Below, one piece after another: positions 8,132 to 17,122 of a DNA stretch of 64,000 nucleotides. Made by a program: the position numbers and the translations under genes. Numbering within the stretch: the stretch's first letter is position 1; each line of letters opens with the position of its first letter. The stretch covers positions 1 to 64,000 of the forward strand of contig NZ_BAKM01000008.1 of the NCBI RefSeq assembly GCF_000614185.1, read 5' to 3'. Source of the stretch: Phocaeicola sartorii JCM 17136 = DSM 21941 (GTDB lineage: Bacteria; Bacteroidota; Bacteroidia; Bacteroidales; Bacteroidaceae). A model generated the notes under the pieces. That model saw nothing but the letters and a program-made list of their open reading frames with translations. It did no database searches and had not been told where the DNA came from.

Positions 8132-9645
8132 AAATCATGGACACCACGCTCCGCGACGGCGAACAAACCAGCGGAGTGTCTTTTGTGCCTCATGAGAAAT
8201 TGATGATTGCCCGACTGCTATTGGAAGATTTAAAGGTGGACAGGGTGGAGGTTGCCTCGGCCCGTGTATCGGACGGTGAGTTTGAAGCCGTTAAAATGAT
8301 ATGTGACTGGGCCGCACGCCGGAACTTGCTTCACAAGGTGGAGGTGCTCGGGTTTGTGGATGGCCATACCTCTGTAGACTGGATACAACGTACGGGATGC
8401 CGGGTGATAAACTTGTTGTGTAAGGGTTCGTTGAAGCATTGTACACAGCAGTTGAAGAAAACCCCCGAGGAACATATTGAAGACATTGTGAATGTGGTGC
8501 GTTATGCCGATGAGCTGGATATTGCCGTCAATGTGTATCTGGAGGATTGGAGCAACGGTATGAAAGACTCTTCCGACTATGTATTCCAGCTGATGGACGG
8601 ACTGAAAGATACTAGTATCAAACGGTATATGCTGCCCGATACGTTAGGTGTCTTGAATCCCCTGCAAGTGATCGAGTTCATGCGGAAAATGAAGAAGCGT
8701 TATCCTCATGTCCATTTTGATTTCCATGCGCATAATGATTATGACCTGGCTGTGAGCAATGTGCTTGCTGCCGTGCTGAGTGGGGTCAAAGGGCTTCATA
8801 CGACTATCAACGGCTTGGGTGAACGTGCCGGAAATGCACCCCTTGCCAGTGTCCAGGCTATTCTGAAGGATCATTTTAATGCGTTGACCAATATTGACGA
8901 AAGCCGGTTGAATGATGTGAGCCGGGTGGTGGAATCCTATTCGGGTATTGTCATTCCCGCCAACAAGCCGATTGTGGGTGAGAATGTGTTTACGCAAGTG
9001 GCCGGTGTTCATGCCGATGGTGACAACAAGAACAATCTTTATTGCAATGATTTGCTGCCGGAGCGTTTCGGACGTAAGCGTGAGTATGCGCTGGGCAAGA
9101 CCAGTGGCAAAGCCAATATCCGTAAAAATCTGGAAGATCTGGGGCTAGACCTGGATGAAGAATCCATGCGTAAGGTGACGGAACGCATTATCGAACTGGG
9201 TGACAAGAAGGAACTGGTTACCCGGGAGGATTTGCCCTATATTGTCTCTGATGTACTGAAGCATGGGGTGGTAAGCGAAAGTGTAAAACTGAAAAGCTAT
9301 ATTGTGACACTGGCGCACGGGCTGAAACCGATGGCTACCGTGAAAATAGAAATTAATGGAAAAGAGTTTGAGGAGAATTCCAGCGGTGATGGTCAGTATG
9401 ATGCTTTTGTGCGTGCATTGCGTAAAATTTATAAGGTGACGTTGGGGCGTAAATTCCCCATGCTGACCAACTATGCGGTAAGTATTCCCCCGGGTGGGCG
9501 TACAGATGCATTTGTGCAAACAGTCATTACATGGAGTTTTGAAGAAAAAGTTTTCCGTACTCGCGGACTGGATGCCGACCAAACGGAAGCTGCTATCAAG
9601 GCAACCATGAAAATGCTGAATATAATAGAAAATGAATATGAATAA
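8110..9645 (+). CDS. Second LeuA/CimA-type synthase (2-isopropylmalate or citramalate synthase)
   Basis: A 511-residue DRE-TIM metallolyase ([15 protein letters not shown] near the start, FDFHAHNDYDLAVSN for metal binding) with a C-terminal LeuA-type dimer/regulatory domain. It is clearly diverged from leuA in the same operon and resembles the homocitrate/citramalate synthase branch, where CimA condenses pyruvate with acetyl-CoA to feed isoleucine synthesis through LeuCD and LeuB. The alternative is a second, differently regulated isopropylmalate synthase. I take ATG 8110 inside the end of leuD because [19 protein letters not shown] is the natural N-terminus; a longer frame from 8047 reads through leuD out of phase. 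The substrate cannot be settled from sequence alone. Confidence 0.85.
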   Translation: MGKSVKIEIMDTTLRDGEQTSGVSFVPHEKLMIARLLLEDLKVDRVEVASARVSDGEFEAVKMICDWAARRNLLHKVEVLGFVDGHTSVDWIQRTGCRVINLLCKGSLKHCTQQLKKTPEEHIEDIVNVVRYADELDIAVNVYLEDWSNGMKDSSDYVFQLMDGLKDTSIKRYMLPDTLGVLNPLQVIEFMRKMKKRYPHVHFDFHAHNDYDLAVSNVLAAVLSGVKGLHTTINGLGERAGNAPLASVQAILKDHFNALTNIDESRLNDVSRVVESYSGIVIPANKPIVGENVFTQVAGVHADGDNKNNLYCNDLLPERFGRKREYALGKTSGKANIRKNLEDLGLDLDEESMRKVTERIIELGDKKELVTREDLPYIVSDVLKHGVVSESVKLKSYIVTLAHGLKPMATVKIEINGKEFEENSSGDGQYDAFVRALRKIYKVTLGRKFPMLTNYAVSIPPGGRTDAFVQTVITWSFEEKVFRTRGLDADQTEAAIKATMKMLNIIENEYE

Positions 9646-9663
9646 TAAGGGTTGGTGATGAAT

Positions 9664-9709
9664 GTTAGTGGTTAATGAATTGTGTCGTCAGACTTCATTA
9701 ACCGCTAAC
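9664..9709 (+). other. Long inverted repeat between synthase 2 and leuB
   Basis: A 16-bp stem with a single G-U pair (9664-9679 with 9694-9709) and a 14-base loop lies in the 102-base gap before leuB. No T-run follows. The second arm's core (ACCGCTAAC) recurs just downstream at about 9721-9730. It may stabilise the upstream mRNA, mark a processing site, or bind a regulator that sets leuB level separately. Confidence 0.6.
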
Positions 9710-9747
9710 TGTTCAGTACTGACCGCTAACCATTAATCACTAAAAAA

Positions 9748-10809
9748 ATGGATTTTAAGATTGCAGTTTTAGCCGGTGACGGTATCGGACCGGAGATTTC
9801 AGTGCAAGGCGTTGATGTAATGAACGCGATTTGTGAGAAGTTTGGCCACAAAGTAAGTTATGAATATGCTATCTGTGGCGCGGATGCGATTGATAAAGTG
9901 GGCGATCCGTTTCCTGAAATGACTTTTCAGGCTTGTAAGCATGCGGATGCAGTGTTGTTCTCGGCGGTAGGTGATCCTAAATTTGATAATGACCCTACAG
10001 CAAAAGTACGTCCGGAACAAGGTTTGCTGGCTATGCGTAAAAAGTTGGGCTTGTTTGCCAATATCCGTCCTGTACAGACATTCAAGTGCTTGCTTCATAA
10101 GTCTCCGTTGCGGGCGGAACTGGTGGAGAATGCCGATTTTATCTGTATCCGTGAACTGACCGGAGGAATGTACTTCGGCGAAAAATATCAGGATAACGAC
10201 AAGGCATACGATACCAATATGTACACCCGTCCGGAAATTGAGCGCATTTTGAAAGTGGCTTTTGAATACGCCATGAAGCGCCGCAAACACCTGACCGTAG
10301 TCGATAAGGCTAACGTGCTGGCGTCTTCACGTCTGTGGAGACAGATTGCCCAAGAGATGGCCCCCCAGTATCCGGAAGTGACTACAGACTATATGTTTGT
10401 GGATAATGCCGCCATGAAGATGCTTCAGGACCCTTGTTTCTTTGATGTGATGGTGACCGAGAATACCTTCGGTGATATCCTGACAGACGAAGGTTCTGTC
10501 ATCAGCGGATCTATGGGACTGCTTCCTTCTGCTTCCACAGGTGAAAGCACTCCGGTATTCGAACCGATTCACGGCTCATGGCCGCAGGCTAAGGGATTGA
10601 ACATAGCCAACCCATTGGCTCAAATTCTTTCGGTAGCCATGCTTTTTGAGTATTTTGACCTTAAGGAAGAAGGCGCTTTGATTCGGAAGGCCGTAGATGC
10701 TTCTCTGGATGAAAATGTGCGTACTCCGGAAATTCAGGTTGAAGGCGGAGCCAAGTATGGCACCAAGGAAGTAGGCGCCTGGATAGTGGATTATATCAAG
10801 AAGGCATAA
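9748..10809 (+). CDS. leuB: 3-isopropylmalate dehydrogenase
   Basis: Oxidatively decarboxylates 3-isopropylmalate with NAD+ to the leucine keto-acid precursor. It would also act on the citramalate-derived intermediate if the upstream synthase is CimA-like. The 353-residue protein has the N-terminal LAGDGIGPE motif, the substrate-binding [12 protein letters not shown], the metal-binding [20 protein letters not shown] and the NAD-binding EPIHGSWP. Length and motifs are complete. It is last in the leucine operon and is followed by a hairpin shared with the convergent msrA gene. Confidence 0.95.
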   Translation: MDFKIAVLAGDGIGPEISVQGVDVMNAICEKFGHKVSYEYAICGADAIDKVGDPFPEMTFQACKHADAVLFSAVGDPKFDNDPTAKVRPEQGLLAMRKKLGLFANIRPVQTFKCLLHKSPLRAELVENADFICIRELTGGMYFGEKYQDNDKAYDTNMYTRPEIERILKVAFEYAMKRRKHLTVVDKANVLASSRLWRQIAQEMAPQYPEVTTDYMFVDNAAMKMLQDPCFFDVMVTENTFGDILTDEGSVISGSMGLLPSASTGESTPVFEPIHGSWPQAKGLNIANPLAQILSVAMLFEYFDLKEEGALIRKAVDASLDENVRTPEIQVEGGAKYGTKEVGAWIVDYIKKA

Positions 10810-10832
10810 AAGATTGATAGGTCTTTTACAGG

Positions 10833-10864
10833 AGGTGTGTCAAAAGTCGTTATTTGGCACACCT
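10833..10864. terminator. Shared hairpin between convergent leuB and msrA
   Basis: A 9-position stem (AGGTGTGTC at 10833-10841 with GGCACACCT at 10856-10864, one G-U pair) with a 14-base loop sits midway between the two gene ends. The T-runs on either side are weak, so its strength as a terminator is uncertain. Confidence 0.6.
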
Positions 10865-10876
10865 CTGTTATTTTAT

Positions 10877-11362
10877 CTAGAATTTCTTTACGCGTATATG
10901 GCAGTAAGGTTCTCCTCCCGTCTTGTCATAATAATGCTGGTGATAGTCTTCTGCTTCCCAGAACTTCTCGGCAGGACGTAATTGGGTATTGACTGTATAA
11001 CCTTTCGAGCGAAGCAGTCCGATGACCTCTTCTGTTTCAGATTTCTGTTTTTCATCCAGGTAGAAAATCATGCTTCGGTATTGCGGCCCGAGGTCGGGGC
11101 CTATTCCATCGGTTTGTGCAGGATCATGTATTTCAAAAAATAGTTTGCATAAATCGATATATGAGACCCTGTCGGCGTCATAATCTACAAGAATGGCTTC
11201 TACATGGTGTGTCTGGTGGGCTTTTACCTGAGTATATGCAGGGTTGGCTTCCGGGCCGCCTGTGTAACCGACAGTGGTGTTTAATACTCCCGGAATACGT
11301 TCGAACTGATGCTGTACGCCCCAGAAGCATCCGGCGGCGAATATCGCTTTTTCTGCTTTCAT
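10877..11362 (-). CDS. msrA: Peptide-methionine (S)-S-oxide reductase
   Basis: Repairs oxidised methionine residues (S-epimer of the sulfoxide) in the cytoplasm using thioredoxin. The 161-residue protein begins MKAEKAIFAAGCFWGVQHQF, with the catalytic cysteine in the GCFWG motif, and has GYTGGPEANPAYTQV and the C-terminal EDYHQHYYDK. I choose the ATG at 11362 because the longer frame from 11392 would run into the likely -7 promoter box at 11390-11397. No MsrB domain is fused. It stands alone, convergent with leuB. Confidence 0.95.
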   Translation of the reverse strand: MKAEKAIFAAGCFWGVQHQFERIPGVLNTTVGYTGGPEANPAYTQVKAHQTHHVEAILVDYDADRVSYIDLCKLFFEIHDPAQTDGIGPDLGPQYRSMIFYLDEKQKSETEEVIGLLRSKGYTVNTQLRPAEKFWEAEDYHQHYYDKTGGEPYCHIRVKKF

Positions 11363-11389
11363 GTTCTTTATTCTTTTAAAATTGTATGC

Positions 11390-11397
11390 CAAATATA
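11390..11397 (-). promoter_or_regulatory. Candidate -7 box of the msrA promoter
   Basis: On the minus strand this reads TATATTTG, matching TAnnTTTG, 28 bases before the msrA start. No good TTTG -33 element was found at the expected distance. Confidence 0.45.
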
Positions 11398-11474
11398 CGG
11401 AATACCCTTTAAAACGAGAAACTTACCTTATGCTTTTTTTAATTAAACTAAAGGAATATCGTTAAAGATTCCTC

Positions 11475-11482
11475 TACCTTTG
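11475..11482 (+). promoter_or_regulatory. Candidate -7 box of the TPR protein promoter
   Basis: TACCTTTG fits TAnnTTTG exactly. It implies transcription from about 11489, so the TTG at 11480 cannot be the start and ATG 11501 or 11513 must be used. Confidence 0.6.
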
Positions 11483-11500
11483 CAACCGGAATTAATTAGT

Positions 11501-12334
11501 ATGGAAAATCGGATGAAACAGATAGTATGTTATCTTATGTTGTTATGTGCATGTATGCAGTTGCAGGCGCAAACTTATGATGAGTTGATAACCAGTGCGT
11601 TGGACGCAGCAAAAAAAGACAGTTTGAGGAAATCAGAGACATTGTTCAAACAGGCATTGAAGATGGATCCTGCCAATATGCGCAATGCTTTATTGTTTAC
11701 TAATTTAGGAACGGTCCAGCGGAGATTGGGGAAAATAGACGATGCTATTGATTCGTACACGTTATCTTTGAATATCACTCCATATTCTGTTGTGACATTG
11801 CTTAATCGTGCTTCGTTGTATTTGGAGAAAAATTTGTTTGACAGGGCTTATGTAGATTATTGTAATGTGATTGATATAGACAAGACAAATAAGGAAGCGT
11901 TACTTTTCCGGGCTTATATTTATATGCAACGCAGGGATTATAAAGGAGCGAGAATCGATTATAACACCTTGTTACAGGAGGAGCCGGGAAATAATACGGC
12001 ACGTTTGGGCAGGGCGATTTTAAATCAGAAGGAGTTGAGATATCGTGAATCGTTGGAAGATTTCAACAGATTGGTTTCCGATAATCCCAAGGATGTCTCT
12101 TATTTGAAAGCCCGCGCTACATTGGCTGTGGAAATGAATACGCCTGATCTGGCTTTATTGGATTTGGAGGAGGCCGCCAAACTGGCACCCGACGATGCGG
12201 AGATTTATGTGATGTGTGGTGAGATCTATTTAAGTCAGAAGAAAAAAAGAGAAGCGTATGTCGCTTTTGAAAAAGCAATAGAATTGGGAGTGCCCCGACC
12301 GGAATTGCAGGATAAACTGAAGGCGAGTAAGTAA
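11501..12334 (+). CDS. Secreted tetratricopeptide repeat protein
   Basis: A 277-residue protein with a signal peptide (hydrophobic MKQIVCYLMLLCACMQLQAQ) and then at least six TPR-like helical pairs covering the rest, for example LGTVQRRLGKIDDAIDSYTL, RAYIYMQRRDYKGARIDYNT and CGEIYLSQKKKREAYVAFEK. TPR arrays act as protein-protein scaffolds, and this one should sit in the periplasm. The start is either ATG 11501 or ATG 11513; 11513 begins exactly at the signal sequence. The partner is unknown and the neighbours (msrA, recQ) give no hint. Confidence 0.8.
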   Translation: MENRMKQIVCYLMLLCACMQLQAQTYDELITSALDAAKKDSLRKSETLFKQALKMDPANMRNALLFTNLGTVQRRLGKIDDAIDSYTLSLNITPYSVVTLLNRASLYLEKNLFDRAYVDYCNVIDIDKTNKEALLFRAYIYMQRRDYKGARIDYNTLLQEEPGNNTARLGRAILNQKELRYRESLEDFNRLVSDNPKDVSYLKARATLAVEMNTPDLALLDLEEAAKLAPDDAEIYVMCGEIYLSQKKKREAYVAFEKAIELGVPRPELQDKLKASK

Positions 12335-12374
12335 AAATACGGATAGGGCTATTGCCGGACTGTCATCGTGCTTT

Positions 12375-14192
12375 TCATTCCTTCAATACCTTTTTTATCA
12401 ACTCTATAAATTCTTTTCCGTATTTCTCTTTCTTATATTCGCCGATACCATTGATATTGCCGAATGCTTCTATGGTTGTAGGTTGTTGGGTGGCGATCAG
12501 ATGCAAAGTCTTGTCGGATAAAACAATATAGGCAGGTATGGCTTGCTGGTCCGCCAGTTTTTTACGCAGTGTGCGTAATTCCTCGAACAAGTCCTTGTTT
12601 TCATTACCAAAAGTAACCGGAGTGGGAAAGAGTACCTCTTCCTTGGCTTTCTTTTTGCGCTTTTCTTTAGTTGGTACAAATTCTTCCCGTTTGATGACTA
12701 CCAGCATGGCGGGTTCTTTGCCGAACAATACTTTTTGCCCGCTTTCAGTTATTTTGAGGTGATTGTTCTCATTATAGGCTATTTCGAAATATCCTAAATT
12801 CAGCATTTGCAGCAGATAATCTTGCCAGTCGCGTGCGGGAATATCTCTTCCGGCAGCGTATGTTTTCAGTTTGTCATAACCTTTGTCAATCACTTCTTGG
12901 TTGGCCGACCCTTTCAATATGTCTATTAACATGCGGGTGCCTATTTGCTGGCCGGTCCGGGCAATGGCACTCAAAGCCTTTTGTACAATGATTGTTCCGT
13001 CAAAACGTTCGGGAGGATTACGGCACACATCACAGTTGCCGCAGTCATGATCCATTGTTTCTCCAAAATAGTTCAGCAGAATACGCCTCCGGCAGATATC
13101 CGATTCGGCATATTGCTGCATCCGGTGTAGTTTTTCCAGATTAATTTCCTGCTGGTTGCTTTCTGTGGCGAATTTGGAAAGCATAACCAAGTCTCCCAAT
13201 GAATAGAACAGCAACGTGTCGCTTTCCATGCCATCACGTCCGGCGCGTCCTATTTCCTGATAGAAACTTTCGATGCTTTTAGGCAGGTTATAATGAATGA
13301 TCCAACGTACATTGGATTTATCAATTCCCATTCCGAAGGCAATAGTGGCACACACCACCTGTACACGGTCATTTATGAAATCATTTTGTGCCTTGTCGCG
13401 CATTTCGCTGCTTAATCCTGCATGATAAACGGTTGCGCGGATGCCTTGTTTCATCAACATTGCGGCCACACTTTCGGTCTTGCTGCGGCTCATGCAATAA
13501 ATGATTCCGCATTCGTTTTTGTGCTTTTCTATAAATTCAAGGATCGTCCGTGTCTTGTCTTTTTGTTGATAACCTCTTTTTACTTCCAGACTCAGATTGG
13601 GGCGGTCGAAAGAAGAAATGAATATTTTAGGATCCTTCAAGTCCAGTTGTTGTACAATGTCTTTTCGGGTTATCTTATCGGCTGTGGCAGTCAATGCTAC
13701 AATCGGTACTTCGGGAAACTGATTACGTAATACTTTTAACTGAGTATATTCAGGACGGAAATCATGTCCCCATTGTGAGATGCAATGAGCTTCGTCAATG
13801 GCAAATAAAGATATCTGGATATCTCTCAGCAGAAAATTTGTTTCTATAAGCAGCCGTTCCGGTGAAATATAAAGCAGTTTGATTTTTCCTTGAAGACATT
13901 CGCGACGTAGATTTATATTTTCAGTTTCATTATTGCTGCTGTTCAGTGCCCGTGCTGCGATTCCGTTTGCTTGTAAGCTTTCCACTTGATCTTTCATTAA
14001 AGAAATAAGCGGTGAAACAACAATGGCCGTACCTTCCATCAGTAAAGCCGGTAATTGGTAACAGATGGATTTTCCTCCTCCTGTAGGCATTAATACTAAA
14101 GTGTCCTTTTTAGCTAATATATTCTGGATAATATCTTGTTGCAAAGGACGGAAACTAGCGTATCCGAAGTAATTTTTTAGGGTTTGGAACAT
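12375..14192 (-). CDS. recQ: ATP-dependent DNA helicase RecQ
   Basis: A 605-residue 3'-5' helicase for recombination and replication-fork repair. It has the Walker A motif MPTGGGKSICYQLPAL near residue 40, the DEAH box FAIDEAHCISQWGHDFRP, and the helicase C-terminal motifs IAFGMGIDKSNVRWIIHY and QEIGRAGRDG. The RQC zinc-binding cysteines follow (CRRRILLNYF, then CGNCDVC), and an HRDC domain occupies the last 80 residues, so the architecture is complete. The region before HRDC has a lysine-rich linker (TKEKRKKKAKEE). It is transcribed alone, away from the next gene. Confidence 0.95.
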   Translation of the reverse strand: MFQTLKNYFGYASFRPLQQDIIQNILAKKDTLVLMPTGGGKSICYQLPALLMEGTAIVVSPLISLMKDQVESLQANGIAARALNSSNNETENINLRRECLQGKIKLLYISPERLLIETNFLLRDIQISLFAIDEAHCISQWGHDFRPEYTQLKVLRNQFPEVPIVALTATADKITRKDIVQQLDLKDPKIFISSFDRPNLSLEVKRGYQQKDKTRTILEFIEKHKNECGIIYCMSRSKTESVAAMLMKQGIRATVYHAGLSSEMRDKAQNDFINDRVQVVCATIAFGMGIDKSNVRWIIHYNLPKSIESFYQEIGRAGRDGMESDTLLFYSLGDLVMLSKFATESNQQEINLEKLHRMQQYAESDICRRRILLNYFGETMDHDCGNCDVCRNPPERFDGTIIVQKALSAIARTGQQIGTRMLIDILKGSANQEVIDKGYDKLKTYAAGRDIPARDWQDYLLQMLNLGYFEIAYNENNHLKITESGQKVLFGKEPAMLVVIKREEFVPTKEKRKKKAKEEVLFPTPVTFGNENKDLFEELRTLRKKLADQQAIPAYIVLSDKTLHLIATQQPTTIEAFGNINGIGEYKKEKYGKEFIELIKKVLKE

Positions 14193-14526
14193 GTCTGTTT
14201 GTTATTTTAAAACGTAATGAACCACAAAGGTAGTAAAATCTTTAGATTTGGCCGGAATCTCTTCCCGATAATAATAGATAGGATATACTTTTATTCGTAA
14301 CTCACTTGGTTTGAAATTACTACTTGAAAGTGGGTCAGGTTATTGTAGATAGCACAAATAAACTTTTTTTTGCTGCATAAAAAACAAAGTGTTGTGATTA
14401 TTTAAGAAATAAATTAAGTGGAAAAAGTTGCACATGAAAAAAACTTTTCCCACATTTGTCCAAAATTACATATTTGCATTTATATAACTAACCAAACAAC
14501 GAAAAATTAAAAGAAAAAATTAACTG
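14193..14526. other. Divergent intergenic region with an inverted repeat
   Basis: This 334-base gap serves recQ (minus) and the AraC-type gene (plus). A TACCTTTG box on the minus strand at 14225-14232 is a good -7 element for recQ. At 14418-14453 a 12-base inverted repeat with one mismatch (GTGGAAAAAGTT with AACTTTTCCCAC, 12-base spacer) lies upstream of the regulator gene and could be an operator. No coding sequence was seen. Confidence 0.55.
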
Positions 14527-14994
14527 ATGAGCGACGTGGAAAAAAAATCAGAAACCCAGGAAGCGGCTCCTAAGAAACAGCCCTATAACCTGAGAGAGAA
14601 GAAAGAGAAAAAGGCTGCTTACAGATCCTTGATTAGAGCAGAACTTGCCGATGAATTGTATGATAAGATCTTGAACATCGTAGTAGTTCAGAAAAAGTAC
14701 AAAGACCCCAATTATTCAGCGAAGGACTTGGCGAAAGAGTTAAAGACGAATACCCGTTATTTGTCAGCAGTGGTGAATTCTCGCTTCGGCATGAATTATT
14801 CTTGTCTGCTGAATGAGTATCGTATTAAAGACGCTTTGCATCTTTTGGTTGATAAACGTTACATGGACAAGAATGTGGAGGAGATTAGTGCAATGGTAGG
14901 TTTTGCTAATCGTCAATCTTTTTATGCTGCATTTTATAAAAATGTGGGTGAAACTCCTAATGGCTATCGCAAGAAAAACCAGGAAAAAAAGTAA
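14527..14994 (+). CDS. Small AraC-family DNA-binding regulator
   Basis: A 155-residue protein: a charged, lysine-rich N-terminal 45 residues and then an AraC/XylS-type double helix-turn-helix (YSAKDLAKELKTNTRYLSAV for the first helix pair, VEEISAMVGFANRQSFYAAF for the second, closing with GETPNGYRKK). No sensor or sugar-binding domain is present, so it resembles the short stand-alone HTH_18 proteins common in Bacteroidota. Targets are unknown. A strong terminator follows, so it is probably a single-gene unit, and the inverted repeat at 14418-14453 could be its own operator. Confidence 0.8.
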   Translation: MSDVEKKSETQEAAPKKQPYNLREKKEKKAAYRSLIRAELADELYDKILNIVVVQKKYKDPNYSAKDLAKELKTNTRYLSAVVNSRFGMNYSCLLNEYRIKDALHLLVDKRYMDKNVEEISAMVGFANRQSFYAAFYKNVGETPNGYRKKNQEKK

Positions 14995-15022
14995 GAGCGT
15001 AGATTGCTACATTATAATTTTG

Positions 15023-15052
15023 AAAAAGGAAAACAATAGTTTTCCTTTTTTT
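15023..15052 (+). terminator. Intrinsic terminator of the AraC-type regulator gene
   Basis: A 12-bp perfect stem (15023-15034 with 15039-15050) with an AATA loop ends in a run of seven T residues, the textbook form. Confidence 0.85.
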
Positions 15053-15137
15053 GTTTCGGCTCACGAATTATGTATCTGTGAGAAAAACATTGATTGTAGA
15101 AATGAGACCGACAGGTTGCAATGAAGTAGATAAGAGT

Positions 15138-17114
15138 ATGAATAAAATGAAGGAATTTAATTACACGGTTGAACAATTTGCAGACTTACAGTTGCTTCGA
15201 TATAAAGTGCATGGATTTGAATCTTTGAGCTTGAGACAGAAAGAGTTGGTTTACTACTTGTCACAAGCAGCTTTGCAAGGCCGCGATATATTATTTGATC
15301 AGAATGGTAAATACAATTTGCTTATTCGTAAAATGTTGGAAACCGTATATACGGATTATCAAGGGGACCGTACAAACGTGAATTTCGTCAATTTGGAAAC
15401 TTATCTGAAACGTGTATGGTTTTCTAACGGAATTCATCATCATTATGCTTCGGACAAGTTTGTGCCTGGTTTCACTCCGGAATTTTTCAAAGATGCATTA
15501 AGGCATGTGGATGCGTTAAAGTTGCCTTTGAGGGAGGGGGAAACAGTGGAAGAACTTTGTGCGGAGGTTTTTCCGGTAGTTTTCGATCCTGAAACAATGC
15601 CTAAACGTGTAAATCAGGCGGATGGGGAAGATCTGGTCCTGACTTCTGCAGCGAATTATTACGAAGGGGTAACCCAGAAAGAAGCGGAAGATTTTTATAA
15701 TAATCAGAAGAATCCGAATGATATGATGCCGGTCATGTTTGGCATGAACAGCCGTTTGGTAAAAGAAGACGGAAAAGTACAAGAGAAGGTATGGAAATCG
15801 GGAGGGTTATATGGACAGGCCATTGATAAGATCGTTTATTGGCTGGACAAGGCTCTTGATGTGGCGGAAGATGCGCAACAGAAAATTGTTATCGAGAAAT
15901 TAATCCGGTTTTACAAGAATGGTGATTTGAAAGATTTTGATGAATATTCTATAGCATGGGTGAAAGATCTGGATTCACGTGTGGATTTTGTCAATGGCTT
16001 TATTGAGAGCTACGGAGATCCGTTGGGAATGAAGGCTAGTTGGGAATCCATTGTGAATTTTAAAGATCTGGAAGCAACCAAGCGTACGGAAATCATCAGC
16101 GCTAATGCCCAATGGTTTGAAGACCACTCGCCTGTGGATCATCGGTTCAAGAAAAAGGAAGTGAAAGGTGTGTCGGCCAAGGTGATTACAGCCGCCATGC
16201 TAGGCGGTGATTTGTATCCTGCCACGGCTATCGGGATCAATCTTCCTAACTCCAACTGGATTCGTAGTGTGCATGGTTCCAAGTCAGTAACCATTGGAAA
16301 CTTGACGGATGCCTACTATAAAGCGGCTCATGGTAATGGATTTACGGATGAATTTGTTTATGGTGCCGACGAAAAGGGATGGATAGAGAAATATGCAGAT
16401 CTTACGGGAAATTTGCATACTGATTTGCATGAATGTCTGGGCCATGGTTCAGGACAGTTGTTACCCGGAGTGGATCAGGATGCCTTGAAAGCATACGGAT
16501 CTACCATTGAGGAAGCACGTGCCGATTTGTTTGGCTTGTATTATCTGCCGGATGCCAAAATGATTGAACTGGGGCTTACACCGGATGGGGATGCTTTTAA
16601 AGCGGAATATTATACTTATATGATGAACGGTCTGATGACCCAGCTGGTCCGTATCGAATTAGGTAATAGGGTGGAAGAGGCGCACATGCGCAACCGCCAG
16701 CTTATTGCGCGGTGGGCGTTTGAGAAAGGTGCGTCGGATAAAGTGGTTGAGCTGGTTAAGAAGGACGGAAAAACGTATGTGAGGATAAATGATTATCAAA
16801 AACTTCGTACTCTTTTCGGATTGTTGCTGTCTGAAATACAGCGTATTAAAAGTGAAGGCGATTTTGAGGCTGCCCGTAAATTGGTTGAGAAGTATGCGGT
16901 GAAAATTGATCCGGTTTTGCATGCTGAGGTATTGGCACGTTATGAAAAACTGCATCTGGCTCCTTATAAAGGCTTTATAAATCCTGTATATGAGGCTGTG
17001 ACAGATAAGGATGGAAAGATTATAGATGTAAAAATATCTTATAATGAAGGCTATGCGGAGCAGATGTTGCGTTATAGTAAAGAATTTGCAAATCTTCCTT
17101 ATAGGAATGAATAA
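15138..17114 (+). CDS. Dipeptidyl peptidase III (family M49)
   Basis: A zinc exopeptidase that removes dipeptides from the N-termini of short peptides. The M49 zinc motif HExxGH appears as HECLGH within TDLHECLGHGSGQLLPG, and the third ligand motif EEARADLFGLY (EExRAD) follows about 50 residues later; both are complete. A cysteine inside the zinc motif is, as I recall, the unusual feature of the characterised Bacteroides thetaiotaomicron DPP III. The start is uncertain: ATG 15138 gives 658 residues, ATG 15147 three fewer, and the frame extends back to 15051 without a clear signal peptide. The next gene starts 8 bases after the stop, so the two are likely co-transcribed. Confidence 0.9.
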   Translation: MNKMKEFNYTVEQFADLQLLRYKVHGFESLSLRQKELVYYLSQAALQGRDILFDQNGKYNLLIRKMLETVYTDYQGDRTNVNFVNLETYLKRVWFSNGIHHHYASDKFVPGFTPEFFKDALRHVDALKLPLREGETVEELCAEVFPVVFDPETMPKRVNQADGEDLVLTSAANYYEGVTQKEAEDFYNNQKNPNDMMPVMFGMNSRLVKEDGKVQEKVWKSGGLYGQAIDKIVYWLDKALDVAEDAQQKIVIEKLIRFYKNGDLKDFDEYSIAWVKDLDSRVDFVNGFIESYGDPLGMKASWESIVNFKDLEATKRTEIISANAQWFEDHSPVDHRFKKKEVKGVSAKVITAAMLGGDLYPATAIGINLPNSNWIRSVHGSKSVTIGNLTDAYYKAAHGNGFTDEFVYGADEKGWIEKYADLTGNLHTDLHECLGHGSGQLLPGVDQDALKAYGSTIEEARADLFGLYYLPDAKMIELGLTPDGDAFKAEYYTYMMNGLMTQLVRIELGNRVEEAHMRNRQLIARWAFEKGASDKVVELVKKDGKTYVRINDYQKLRTLFGLLLSEIQRIKSEGDFEAARKLVEKYAVKIDPVLHAEVLARYEKLHLAPYKGFINPVYEAVTDKDGKIIDVKISYNEGYAEQMLRYSKEFANLPYRNE

Positions 17115-17122
17115 AAATAAAT

